Shown: positions 45,744-54,690 of the stretch, in pieces
Numbering within the stretch: position 1 is the first letter of the stretch
How the letters are laid out: each line of letters starts with the position of its first letter
NCBI GenBank assembly: GCA_020444515.1
Contig: JAHLKX010000007.1
Location: forward strand, 1 to 64,000
Reading direction: 5' to 3'
Source of the DNA: Bacteroidota bacterium
GTDB lineage: Bacteria > Bacteroidota > Bacteroidia > Bacteroidales > JAADJA01
Length of the DNA stretch: 64,000 nucleotides
Program-made: the position numbers and the translations under genes
The notes under the pieces: model-generated
Told to the model about the DNA's origin: nothing
The model's database searches: none
Seen by the model: only the letters and a program-made list of their open reading frames with translations

Positions 45744-46055
45744 TTAGAGGATGGTTATTTTAAAATCCTTTTGCATTCTGTGACGATCTTTATCCATTGA
45801 ATCTGAAAGGAAATTGATAAGATCTTCCCGGGAATGGTCTTTTTGGAGCTGGACAATTAGCCACTTTTTTAATTGGATTCTATTTTCGAGTGTGTTAATA
45901 TTAATCGCTGTGTGAACATCCTCCTCAAATAAGAATTTTCGTTTCATGGAAATGTTATGGTGGGTGTTAAGCTCTATAAACTGCCTGGCAACGGATTTAT
46001 CTTTTTCTTCCGTTTTATTTTAAGATCCTGCTCTTTTGCCTATTGTGGGCTTCAT
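45744..46055 (-). pseudogene. Small unknown gene, perhaps interrupted by a stop
   Basis: An open frame of 67 residues (45744-45947, start MKRKFLFEEDVHTAININ) has a plausible charged helical composition. The same frame continues upstream without an ATG to a TAA at 46020-46022 (NKTEEKDKSVARQFIELN), and beyond that stop to an ATG at 46055. Either a small intact protein starts at 45947, or a ~103-residue gene was split by this ochre codon. No family recognised. Confidence 0.4.
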
Positions 46056-46686
46056 GATTAGTTTGTAATCAAAGTTGAGGTTACAATTTAGGCAATAGTT
46101 TGAAAAAATCAAATAAAAAACCGGTAAGGGAGACTTCCGTGTTCCATTTTAACGCATCAAGGGGGATAAGTGGGGGATCATTCCATCCTGTAGAAGATCG
46201 TCCATGAAACAGCATACCCTCATGGGGACATGGTGAATATTTGTAAATAAGGGAGTCCTTTTTGTTTTTACCTGGCGGTGTGAGGATGACCAGAGCCTAA
46301 AAAGCAGTAGACATTATTTGAGGTACCCCTCGTAAATAATGCCTGACTTAATAAGGGCTAAAATCCTACAGCAATATTTTCACATTATTCATTTTCACTG
46401 ACAATTTTTCAATCCCCTGATCAAATTCCTGCTCCTTGCCGTCACTTGGGAGGATATTCTTACAATAACAACCAACGAAAAAGTACATTCATTCATAAGG
46501 ACCCAATTAGCAAGGAAGAATTAGTAAAATACTTAGAATAAAGTTAAGTCCATAAATTGTCGCAAGCTTAGCATGGGGAGTATTGGTAAAGTCACCTCTT
46601 TTATCTCATTCTTTCTTTTTGTTTGATCAAACTTTACCTATATTTGCTTACCCTCTTTACTGAATGATCAAACTTAACCAACCATT
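46056..46686. other. Decayed region with coding-like scraps
   Basis: No intact gene. Plus-strand frames without good starts read sensibly for short stretches, for example about 46099-46207 and 46380-46540, the latter ending in SKEELVKYLE. Just after it, 46536-46556 resembles the left end of the IS3-type element (ATAAAGTTAAGTC shared), so a solo IS end may lie here. Two near-identical GATCAAACTTTACC / GATCAAACTTAACC motifs occur at about 46625 and 46667, upstream of the beta-helix gene. Confidence 0.35.
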
Positions 46687-49600
46687 ATGAAACGCTCAGT
46701 TTTTATTTTCCTGTTATGTTTCCCGGCTTTGCTATTTGCCCAAACCATCATCAGCGGCGGCAATGTCAGTGGGGTATGGAATAAGTGTAATAGTCCGTAT
46801 TTAATTCAAGGAAATCCAGTTATAGAGGAAAATGATTCATTAATTATTGATGCTGGAGTGGAGATTGTATTTTATTCTGACTACTACCTTTCGATTTATG
46901 GAAACCTTGTTGCAAATGGAATCGAAGAAGATAGTATTGTATTTAGCATTAGTAATTTAAATAATTTAAAATCTCCTTATACAGGCAAACTTTATTTTAT
47001 TTCAGAGGGTTCCGGTTATAGCGTAATCAATTACGCTAAATTAGTGGGTGTTAATATAGAATCAGCATTCAACTATCAGTCCATTAGAATTGAAAATACC
47101 AAAATAAACAATGTTGTAATTTATAATGATGGAAGTACTGGAGGTGTTTATTTCACAAATTCAAAATTGATAGAATGCTCTATCTTTTCTATTGGTAATG
47201 ATTATATAATAAACAATTCAGAATTAATCGCTTGTTCGATTGATTTCAATTCCTTTATGGGAGATGAGTTAGAAATGAATGATTTTATTATCAGGAACTC
47301 ACAAGGTTATGCGATAAATACATGGGCAACTTCTGTTATCCTTAAAAATGGAATAATAAAGGATAATTTTGGGGGATTAAATTTAGATTCTGATGCTGGT
47401 AGTACCGGTGGAGCACAACTTGAAAATGTAACTATAGAGGGGTGTTATGGAGCCAAGGCACTTATTGTTTATGCTGTAGGGTTTTCATTGAAAAATTGTG
47501 AAATCAAAAATAACTCTGGAGGTAGTGTTTATTCTACTGATTGTTCAGTATCAATTAACGGTTGTGTATTTGAAAATAACATAGGTGCAAATGGGGGTGG
47601 GCTATGCTTGGAAAATATCTACCAGTATTCCAATTCAAAAATTGAAAACACAATTTTTCGATATAATAATGCAAGCAATAAAGGTGGTGGGCTATTTATA
47701 ACCGGCTTATATAATGCACAACTTAAGTTGAACAATGTGCAGTTTTATGGAAATACATCAGAATATGGCGGAGGATTTTATACTGGTCATGTATATAACG
47801 GTTTTACAGTGAAAGATATAACTGTTTATAATAATTCAGCCAGTGTGGATGGGGGAGGCATATACTTAGACGAACCTACATTAGAAATTTTACTTGATGG
47901 TGCAACAATAGTTAATAATTTAGCCGGTAATTTAGGAGGAGGAATTTTCTTTAATACTGGTACAATTGCTCCATACCCTTATAATTTAAGAAATAACATT
48001 TTTCGTAATAATTCCCCAAGTCAAATAGATGGCAATGATACGAGTATCTGTCATTTCGAATACTCTAATATTCAAGACGGTTGGCCAGGCACTGGCAACA
48101 TCGATACTGACCCATTATTTACCGATCTTGCTAATGGAGATTTTTCACTGTCCTGGGCAAACTTCCCAACCAATGATGCTACCAAATCTCCATGTATTGA
48201 TACCGGTGATCCTTTATCCGATCCTGACCCTGATGGAACAATAGCTGATATGGGTGCCTATTTCTTCAACCAGTCAGAACCTTTTGAACCAACAATCCTT
48301 TCAATAACAGATATTCCAGCCGATCAGGGCCTTACAGTTGATATTAACTGGAAGGCAAGTATAACTGATGATCCAACATATAATGAAATAACCCATTATA
48401 CCATCTGGAGGGAAGTAACTACTTCCAAATCTTCGTGGACCTATCTTGGCGCAATGACAGCTGACTATTCTACCAGTTATAGTTATATCGCACCCACACT
48501 TGCTGATTCTTCAGAAGCAGGGATTCCATGGTTTACCTTTAAGATCATAGCGGAAACAAGTGATCCGGTAATTTATTATGAATGTCAACCTGATTCGGGT
48601 TACTCGGTTGACAACCTGCCTCCATTGGCACCAACCGGTTTAACAGGGAGTTTTAATAACAACATAGTAACACTCAACTGGGATGTGAGCCCGGATAGCG
48701 ACTTTGATCATTTTAATATTTATAAAAGAGATCTTTCATCTTCAGATCCATTTCTTTTCCTCACTTCAACAACACTCATTACCATTTCAGAAAATTGGTT
48801 CGAATATTCCAACATTGAATACAGGGTAACAACAGTCGATATCAATGGTAATGAAAGTGATCCCGGGGCAACTTGGCAAACAACAGTGGAGCCAGGTTTC
48901 TTCGCTAATTTTAAGGTCATGCTTGAGGGACCTTTCACTGGTTCAATGATGAGCACGACTTTGAATGAACAGGATGTGATACCCCTGTCACAACCATACA
49001 ACACATCACCCTGGAACTACAATGGAACAGAATCAGTTACTGCAATTCCTTCGCCAGATATTGTTGACTGGATTTTACTGGAACTAAGACAGGCACCTTA
49101 TGTTGACTATGCTACAAGTTCTACTGTAGTAGCAAGAAAAGCAGCTTTTCTAAAATCCAATGGTGATATTGTAGCAATGGATGGTATGACTTTCCCCCGT
49201 TTTGATATAGTTCCTTCTAATGATTATTACCTGGCAATCTGGCATCGAAACCATCTCGGTGTTTTAAGTGCACAACCAATAACCATGGAAGAAGATCAAA
49301 TGACATATGATTTTACTACCGGACCTGATAAATATTATCATGGGATACAAGGTACTAAAGGTCTTTCCGCAGGAACATGGGGAATGATAGCAGCAGACTT
49401 AAATGGCGATGGAATTGTAGATGAAACTGATAAAAGTGCTGGTTGGAATGTTGAAGCAGGAAAATCTGGTTATCTGTTCTCTGATGCAAATCTGGATGCC
49501 CACACCAATAACAATGATAAAAACCAGCTTCTCTATTCAAATATCTCATTAGAATCCCAGGTGCCTGAGAACTACCAATTCAATTGTGGCGATCCCCTAT

Positions 49601-50214
49601 ACGATTACCGGGATGGAAAATACTACACAACAGTGCAAATTGGTAATCAGTGTTGGATGGCTGAAAATATAAATATTGGTGAAATGATATGTGGTATTGA
49701 AGATCAATTGGACAATGGAATCATAGAAAAATACTGCTATGGCAATCTTTCTGAGTATTGTGATACCATGGGTGGAATGTACCAGTGGGATGAAATGATG
49801 GCATACAGCTCCATTTCAGGGACTCAGGGAATTTGCCCAATTGGTTGGCATATCCCCACAGATGATGAATGGTGTGAGTTAGAAGATTTTGTGGATACAG
49901 GGAATATCGATTGTGAAGAACTTGGATGGAAAGGAACAGATGCCGGATACAGGTTAAAATCAAGCAATGGTTGGCTCAATAATGGCAATGGTGGTGATGA
50001 TTTTGGATTTACGGCTCTACCTGCGGGATATCGTTCTTCTGCTGATGGGAACTTTTATCGCTTAACAAAAGGAAGCTATTTATGGTCATCTGATGAAAAT
50101 GATTCTGGCACAGCATGGCGGACAGGAATGGAATACAACTTTAGTTCTGTGAGTAAGGCATTCCAGCTTAAAGGTGATGGAAGATCTGTAAGATGTATTA
50201 AGGATTTGTTATAA
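46687..50214 (+). CDS. Secreted beta-helix, FN3-like and FISUMP surface protein
   Basis: A 1175-residue protein with a signal peptide (LCFPALLFAQT). Residues ~25-540 form a right-handed parallel beta-helix: repeated short strands with N and G turns (GGGLCLENIYQYSNSKIENT, GGGFYTGHVYNGFTVKD), ending with the usual SPCIDTGDP...DMGAYF closure. Residues ~545-740 contain two FN3-like units. Residues ~900-945 hold a dockerin-like, EF-hand-type Asp pattern (ADLNGDGIVDETDKS and DANLDAHTNNND). Residues ~965-1175 are a FISUMP domain (YRDGKYYTTVQIGNQCWMA; GICPIGWHIPTDDEW; SVRCIKDLL). It has no T9SS tail; the FISUMP domain takes the C-terminal place. Probably a surface polysaccharide- or adhesion-related protein. 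It shares FISUMP with two proteins of the 15-39 kb locus. Confidence 0.85.
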   Translation: MKRSVFIFLLCFPALLFAQTIISGGNVSGVWNKCNSPYLIQGNPVIEENDSLIIDAGVEIVFYSDYYLSIYGNLVANGIEEDSIVFSISNLNNLKSPYTGKLYFISEGSGYSVINYAKLVGVNIESAFNYQSIRIENTKINNVVIYNDGSTGGVYFTNSKLIECSIFSIGNDYIINNSELIACSIDFNSFMGDELEMNDFIIRNSQGYAINTWATSVILKNGIIKDNFGGLNLDSDAGSTGGAQLENVTIEGCYGAKALIVYAVGFSLKNCEIKNNSGGSVYSTDCSVSINGCVFENNIGANGGGLCLENIYQYSNSKIENTIFRYNNASNKGGGLFITGLYNAQLKLNNVQFYGNTSEYGGGFYTGHVYNGFTVKDITVYNNSASVDGGGIYLDEPTLEILLDGATIVNNLAGNLGGGIFFNTGTIAPYPYNLRNNIFRNNSPSQIDGNDTSICHFEYSNIQDGWPGTGNIDTDPLFTDLANGDFSLSWANFPTNDATKSPCIDTGDPLSDPDPDGTIADMGAYFFNQSEPFEPTILSITDIPADQGLTVDINWKASITDDPTYNEITHYTIWREVTTSKSSWTYLGAMTADYSTSYSYIAPTLADSSEAGIPWFTFKIIAETSDPVIYYECQPDSGYSVDNLPPLAPTGLTGSFNNNIVTLNWDVSPDSDFDHFNIYKRDLSSSDPFLFLTSTTLITISENWFEYSNIEYRVTTVDINGNESDPGATWQTTVEPGFFANFKVMLEGPFTGSMMSTTLNEQDVIPLSQPYNTSPWNYNGTESVTAIPSPDIVDWILLELRQAPYVDYATSSTVVARKAAFLKSNGDIVAMDGMTFPRFDIVPSNDYYLAIWHRNHLGVLSAQPITMEEDQMTYDFTTGPDKYYHGIQGTKGLSAGTWGMIAADLNGDGIVDETDKSAGWNVEAGKSGYLFSDANLDAHTNNNDKNQLLYSNISLESQVPENYQFNCGDPLYDYRDGKYYTTVQIGNQCWMAENINIGEMICGIEDQLDNGIIEKYCYGNLSEYCDTMGGMYQWDEMMAYSSISGTQGICPIGWHIPTDDEWCELEDFVDTGNIDCEELGWKGTDAGYRLKSSNGWLNNGNGGDDFGFTALPAGYRSSADGNFYRLTKGSYLWSSDENDSGTAWRTGMEYNFSSVSKAFQLKGDGRSVRCIKDLL

Positions 50215-50310
50215 ACTAGGCAGGTAATTAATACAATTGTTGCATAACTCACAACAAAATTTAGATTGAATTATTAAAATAATCATAATCGACTGATTGT
50301 ATTAAAGCTA

Positions 50311-51039
50311 TTATTTATTCTTGTTTTTTCGAGATTCGTAGTATGCATCTTCATACCGCTTTATATCTTCATCAGTTACAAGTCCTTTTTCTTTCAGCTT
50401 CATCATTTTTGCTCTTGTCTCAATAAATTCTGCTCGTTCTGGATCTGGAGAAGAGAACATACTAATGATATAGGAAAAGAGAATAATAAAAGCAATAATT
50501 ACAACATATTTAAAACTTGGATACTTTTGATTATAGTCAGCCCAATAATTTTGATCTATTTTTTTTGCCTCAATTGTTACACTTTTGGGTTTATTAATTT
50601 TATTTCTAATCGTTTTTTTAACCAGATCATCAAAATGAACTGAAAATGTTTTTATAACTTTTAATGTTTCAATATCAAGATTATTTGAACCGTAAAGCAA
50701 AATGTTTTTATTCTCAAAGTCAACAATGAGGAGTGTTAATTGCCTATTTAATTTTGTGAGTTTTATTGCATTTTCTTTGAATTTCCGAGCTACAATAATG
50801 TAATTGTCAATTGCATTCCTCTTGAAGGTTGGTGTTTTAATAATAAAATCTTGAATGCGCTTCCCCCCAATTGGAAGGGTTGAGTCTATTGGTTTAAATA
50901 TTATTTTCTTATTATCGATTAAGCTCCTAATTAATAAAGCTCCTTGCGAAGTATGCTTTGGGTCTATCCAATATTTATCTTCAAATTTTTTGTTTAAGTA
51001 TGTCTTGATGTTTGCTATAAAATCGTAAATGTTTCCCAT
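50311..51039 (-). CDS. Membrane protein with N-terminal nuclease-related-like and C-terminal SHOCT-like parts
   Basis: A 242-residue protein. Residues 1-165 are alpha/beta and Lys/Ile-rich (KYWIDPKHTSQGALLIRSL; LLIVDFENKNILLYG), loosely recalling nuclease-related folds, but I see no clear catalytic set. One membrane helix lies at about 178-196 (YVVIIAFIILFSYIISMF). The last ~40 residues look like a SHOCT-type short helical motif (KMMKLKEKGLVTDEDIKRYE), often found at the end of membrane or oligomerising proteins. It is the last gene of the island before the tRNA-Pro. Function unknown. Confidence 0.6.
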   Translation of the reverse strand: MGNIYDFIANIKTYLNKKFEDKYWIDPKHTSQGALLIRSLIDNKKIIFKPIDSTLPIGGKRIQDFIIKTPTFKRNAIDNYIIVARKFKENAIKLTKLNRQLTLLIVDFENKNILLYGSNNLDIETLKVIKTFSVHFDDLVKKTIRNKINKPKSVTIEAKKIDQNYWADYNQKYPSFKYVVIIAFIILFSYIISMFSSPDPERAEFIETRAKMMKLKEKGLVTDEDIKRYEDAYYESRKNKNK

Positions 51040-51857
51040 TTTTGGTGGTTTTAAATTATTATTTGAAACATACCTTGTTATTCAATTGCTACCAATTTGT
51101 TATTAATTGCATCTACATAAAACTTTTGTGAACCCCTTTTATGAAATAATTCAAATGATAGGCACTTTTAATTAATTAAAAAGATTATAAGAATTTTAAG
51201 AATTAACAGATTGATTATTCATAATTTGATCGTCTATACTCACCTTCACAGGTTCTTTATTGTTGGGCTAATATACAGAAAATTATGTTTGGATTGGCAG
51301 CAAATTCAAAAGAACAAGGTTCGATTTGCCAGTTACTATTCCAGGTTTTACTCTAATATCTACCATTTTACTACCCCATAAACTGGTGCATACGAATAAT
51401 ATTCCTAATACTGCTTAAAAGTAGCTACTCCACATGGATTGAGCTCTAAGTTTACACCACCAGGTAAAGATACTTTGAATCCAAGGCAGTACAAGCTGTT
51501 TAAGGTTATCAAGGTTCTTCATGAACTCATGACACAGCTCAACCTGGATAACTATGATCTCAAATAGAGGTTAGTTCTTATTTACATGTCACAATAAGGC
51601 ACCCCATTTTTACGCCCCTACCTTCTATCTGGACACCTACCCCACCTCGAGATAGATCATCGATAAAATGATAGTCACGGAGAAGGACAGTCCCCTAAAA
51701 TTTTATTAGTGTAGTCCTTTTTGTTTTCCTTGGAGAATTTTAGGTGTGACCCAAGCTGAAATATTGGGGGAATTTATTTGGGTGGGGCCCTAATTAAATC
51801 CAACTCCTAAGTACTAATATAATCTTGAGTGTTAGTTATTTTGTTAGTAAAAAATAA
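51040..51857. other. Gene-poor right end of the island with one coding scrap
   Basis: An 820-bp stretch without an intact gene. A plus-strand frame at 51412-51567, open but without a start, reads like a protein C-terminus (NPRQYKLFKVIKVLHELMTQ, ending NLDNYDLK and TAG). It could be the tail of a deleted transposase or other gene. An imperfect hairpin surrounds 51690-51730 (GGACAGTCC-type and AGTCCT). Nothing else recognised. Confidence 0.45.
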
Positions 51858-51889
51858 AAGCAGCTATATTTTTATCAATATAACTGCTT
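51858..51889 (-). terminator. Terminator of tRNA-Pro (island-supplied)
   Basis: On the minus strand, a 13-bp stem AAGCAGTTATATT / AATATAGCTGCTT with a 6-nt loop is followed by T-rich sequence, just downstream of the tRNA-Pro 3' end. Since it lies inside the repeat boundary, the island brought its own terminator for the restored tRNA. Confidence 0.7.
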
Positions 51890-51898
51890 CATTTTCAA

Positions 51899-51944
51899 GT
51901 CGGAGTGGGGAGATTTGAACTCCCGACCTCTTGACCCCCAGTCA
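51899..51944 (-). repeat. attR: island copy of the tRNA-Pro 3' half
   Basis: This 46-bp sequence repeats 4096-4141 with one mismatch and completes the tRNA-Pro gene. Integration therefore left the tRNA functional. Confidence 0.88.
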
Positions 51945-51974
51945 AGCGCGCTAACCGGACTGCGCCACACCCCG
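51900..51974 (-). tRNA. tRNA-Pro (GGG)
   Basis: This 75-nt tRNA folds fully: acceptor CGGGGTG / CACTCCG (one G-U), D arm GCGC/GCGC, anticodon stem CTTGA/TCAAG around the loop CTGGGGG (anticodon GGG, codon CCC) and T arm GGGAG/CTCCC with TTCAAAT. The discriminator is A and CCA is not encoded. Its 3' half is the island's integration site. The left island end carries the displaced original 3' half. Confidence 0.95.
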
Positions 51975-52118
51975 ATCCTGTAAAACAGGGTTGCAAAAGT
52001 AAAAAATTATTTCCAAATTAAAATGGATTACTTTATTTAGAATCTGATCCAAATTCCGGGCAGAGTTCATCGCAAAGGATAAAATGCGTATTATTGCTCA
52101 AACAAAACAGATGTTAGC

Positions 52119-53339
52119 GTGAATAGAAATATTTTTCTAATGCTGGCTTTAACGAGCCTGTTAGCCTGCCAGCAAAAAGTTCAGACCCTGGAAGAAAAAG
52201 CCGCCGAAATCCACCAAAAAGTTTTAACCGTCGATACCCATACCGATACCCCCTGGGATTTATTGCATCCGGGATTTGATCTGAGTGAACGCCATGACTA
52301 TAAAAAGGATCGCAGTCGTGTTGACCTGCCCCGGATGCGGGAGGGGGGGCTCGATGCTGTTTTTATGGCCAGTTTTGTCGGGCAGGGCGAACGCACCGAT
52401 TCAGCTTACCTAAAAGCTTTTGATAAATGCATGGAGCAGATCGATTCCATTCATTCGCATGTCGAGGCCCGCCCGGAAGAAGCTGGAATCGGGACAACTC
52501 CCGATGATGCTTATCAACTTGAAAAAGAGGGTAAACGAACCATTTATATTGGTATTGAAAATGGATATCCCATTGGCCATGATTTAAAAAATATTAAGGT
52601 TTTTTACAATAAGGGAGCACGTTATATTACCTTATGTCATACCCGTAATAACCACATTTGTGATTCTTCAACAGATTCAACCGAGTACAATGGCTTGAGC
52701 AGTTTTGGCGAAGAAGTGGTTGCTGAAATGAACCGGCTGGGGATCATGGTCGATGTATCTCATATCTCTGACTCCAGTTTTTATGATGTTATAAATGTAT
52801 CCAAAACGCCGGTCATCGCTTCGCATTCCTGTTCCCGCGCCATATGCGATCATCCCCGCAATTTGAATGATGATATGCTGCGGACCCTTGCTGAAAATAA
52901 CGGAGTGATCCAGATGTGTATCCTCAGTGATTATGTAAAATCGCCAAAACCCTATCCGGAACGCGACAGTGCTTTTCAGGCCATCCGTGAAAAATATAAT
53001 TTCTTTAAGGATCTATCTGATGAACAGGAAAAAATGGCCCGCAAAGAATGGCATCTAGCAGATTCATTATTTCCCAGGGAGTTGGCAACTGTTTCCGATA
53101 TGGTAGATCACATTGACCATATTGTTGAGGTGGCAGGCATAGATCATGTGGGTATAGGAACGGATTTCGATGGCGGGGGTGGACTCGCTGACTGTGTGGA
53201 TGTGAGCCAGATGGGTAACATTACCCTGGAGCTTGTTCGAAGAGGGTATACTGAAGATGAAATCCAAAAGATCTGGGGTGGTAATATTATGCGGGTCATG
53301 GGGGAGGTGCAGGATTTTTCTGAGAAAGGAAAAAGTTAG
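52119..53339 (+). CDS. M19 membrane dipeptidase (lipoprotein)
   Basis: A 406-residue renal-dipeptidase-family (M19) metallopeptidase. It starts at GTG 52119; the ATG at 52110 in another phase meets a stop at once. The N-terminus is a lipoprotein signal with lipobox LLAC (Cys17), so the enzyme is lipid-anchored. Metal ligands and family motifs are visible: VDTHTDTPWDL, IYIGIENGYPIG (Glu bridging the two zinc ions), VDVSHISDSSF, SHSCSRAICDHPRN and GIGTDFDGGGG. M19 enzymes hydrolyse dipeptides with broad specificity at a binuclear zinc site. This is the first chromosomal gene beyond the tRNA-Pro attachment site. Confidence 0.92.
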   Translation: MNRNIFLMLALTSLLACQQKVQTLEEKAAEIHQKVLTVDTHTDTPWDLLHPGFDLSERHDYKKDRSRVDLPRMREGGLDAVFMASFVGQGERTDSAYLKAFDKCMEQIDSIHSHVEARPEEAGIGTTPDDAYQLEKEGKRTIYIGIENGYPIGHDLKNIKVFYNKGARYITLCHTRNNHICDSSTDSTEYNGLSSFGEEVVAEMNRLGIMVDVSHISDSSFYDVINVSKTPVIASHSCSRAICDHPRNLNDDMLRTLAENNGVIQMCILSDYVKSPKPYPERDSAFQAIREKYNFFKDLSDEQEKMARKEWHLADSLFPRELATVSDMVDHIDHIVEVAGIDHVGIGTDFDGGGGLADCVDVSQMGNITLELVRRGYTEDEIQKIWGGNIMRVMGEVQDFSEKGKS

Positions 53340-53552
53340 TTTTATAGTTCCATGTTTTTAGTTTTCAGTTTTAAGAGAGACTTTTGGCAATTTGTTCCAG
53401 TACTCTAGCTATTACCCATTTGCCCTTAGCACTCCGCATTCAACTTTCCTCGCCATCTTGTCAGTTACTATTTAGACAGTCATTTAAATAATGCCGGGAA
53501 TGACAGGAATATTTCTCATGGCATATTTTTCGATCAGGTCAGTCAAACTTTG

Positions 53553-53560
53553 TAAATTTG
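53553..53560 (+). promoter_or_regulatory. Candidate -7 element of trxB
   Basis: TAAATTTG matches the Bacteroidota -7 consensus TAnnTTTG, 36 bp upstream of the trxB start. The -33 element is not clear. Confidence 0.4.
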
Positions 53561-53596
53561 CCTTTTTATCAGGATACACAAATAAAAACATAAACA

Positions 53597-54553
53597 ATGA
53601 GCGATACAATTGAAAAAACACCTTGTCTAATCATTGGGTCAGGACCCGCAGGATACACAGCAGCCATCTATGCGGCCCGCGCCGATCTTAAACCGTTGAT
53701 GTACCAGGGATTGCAACCAGGCGGTCAATTAACGACTACTACGGAAGTGGAAAATTATCCGGGTTATCCCGAAGGTACGATGGGGCCCGAAATGATGGAA
53801 GATTTTAAAAAACAAGCCGAACGATTCCATTCCGACGTGCGCTGGGGGATGATCACTGAAATTGACCTCTCAAAAAGGCCCTTTATTGCCAAAGCGGATG
53901 ATGGAAAGACCATTGAAGCAGAAACCGTAATTATTTCGACCGGCGCCACGGCAAAATGGCTGGGTCTGCCTTCAGAAGCCGAATACAATGGTTATGGTGT
54001 TTCGGCATGTGCTACCTGTGATGGTTACTTTTATAAAGGAAAGGATGTAGTGGTAGTTGGGGGAGGAGATACCGCTGCCGAAGAAGCCACCTATTTAGCC
54101 AAGCTCTGCCGCAAAGTATATTTGGTTCACAGACGTGATGAGTTGCGGGCATCCAAAGCGATGCAGAAACGTGTTTTCAACACAAAGAATATTGAAGTGA
54201 TTTGGAATCACGTTCCCAAAGAGATCACCGGAGAAACAGAAGGTTTTGCCAAAAAAGTTACGGGTGTTACGCTTACCAATGTGCTGAATGGTGAAGAAAT
54301 GAAAGTCCCTGTTGACGGATTTTTTGTAGCGATCGGACACAAACCCAATACGGAATTGTTCAAGGGACAATTGACCATGGACGAAACGGGTTATCTGATC
54401 ACAAAACCCGATTCTACAGCCACTGAAATACCAGGCGTATTTGCAGCGGGTGATGTACAGGATCATGTTTACCGACAGGCCGTTACTGCAGCTGGAACAG
54501 GCTGTATGGCCGCCCTTGAAGCGGAACGCTTCCTGGCATCCATAGAGGACTAG
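53597..54553 (+). CDS. trxB: Thioredoxin reductase
   Basis: A 318-residue low-molecular-weight NADPH thioredoxin-disulfide reductase. FAD-binding GSGPAGY is at 15-20, the redox-active pair Cys138-Ala-Thr-Cys141 is in ACATCDGYF, the NADPH-binding GGGDTA at 155-160 and the C-terminal FAD motif is GVFAAGDVQD. The length is normal for the family. The enzyme passes electrons from NADPH to thioredoxin in the cytoplasm. It is the housekeeping copy as far as this window shows. A short terminator-like stem follows at 54603-54616. Confidence 0.96.
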   Translation: MSDTIEKTPCLIIGSGPAGYTAAIYAARADLKPLMYQGLQPGGQLTTTTEVENYPGYPEGTMGPEMMEDFKKQAERFHSDVRWGMITEIDLSKRPFIAKADDGKTIEAETVIISTGATAKWLGLPSEAEYNGYGVSACATCDGYFYKGKDVVVVGGGDTAAEEATYLAKLCRKVYLVHRRDELRASKAMQKRVFNTKNIEVIWNHVPKEITGETEGFAKKVTGVTLTNVLNGEEMKVPVDGFFVAIGHKPNTELFKGQLTMDETGYLITKPDSTATEIPGVFAAGDVQDHVYRQAVTAAGTGCMAALEAERFLASIED

Positions 54554-54602
54554 ACCGGTTGATAAATTGATAGACATAACGGGCAGTATCACAGCGATTA
54601 AG

Positions 54603-54620
54603 CGGGTACAGCCCGTTTTG
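54603..54620 (+). terminator. Short terminator after trxB
   Basis: CGGG / CCCG stem with a TACAG loop and a TTTTG tail; a wider pairing ACGGGC (54579) with GCCCGT (54611) is also possible. Confidence 0.4.
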
Positions 54621-54690
54621 ATTTATCCATTTTTTTGAATGTTATAGAACTTTAGTTTATTTTTGCCATACGATCCATTTTTAATTTTTT

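Larger units (their letters stand above)
4096..51944. mobile_element. Integrated genomic island in tRNA-Pro(GGG), ~47.8 kb
   Basis: The element is bounded by the 46-bp direct repeats at 4096-4141 and 51899-51944. It carries a tyrosine recombinase next to attL, an excisionase-like HTH protein and a PrimPol-helicase replicase with an iteron-like region, followed by accessory genes. No capsid, terminase, portal, relaxase, coupling protein or type IV secretion gene was found, so transfer probably depends on a helper or the island is no longer mobile as a whole. An IS3-type element, broken genes and gene remnants lie in its right half, which suggests an older, layered island. Confidence 0.85.

Noticed and set aside
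46099..46207. Short plus-strand peptide gene in the decayed region
   Set aside because: No plausible start or neighbour and only ~35 codons; mentioned as a scrap only.
4096..51944. Complete prophage or self-transmissible ICE
   Set aside because: No capsid, portal, terminase, tail, relaxase, coupling protein or T4SS gene was found.
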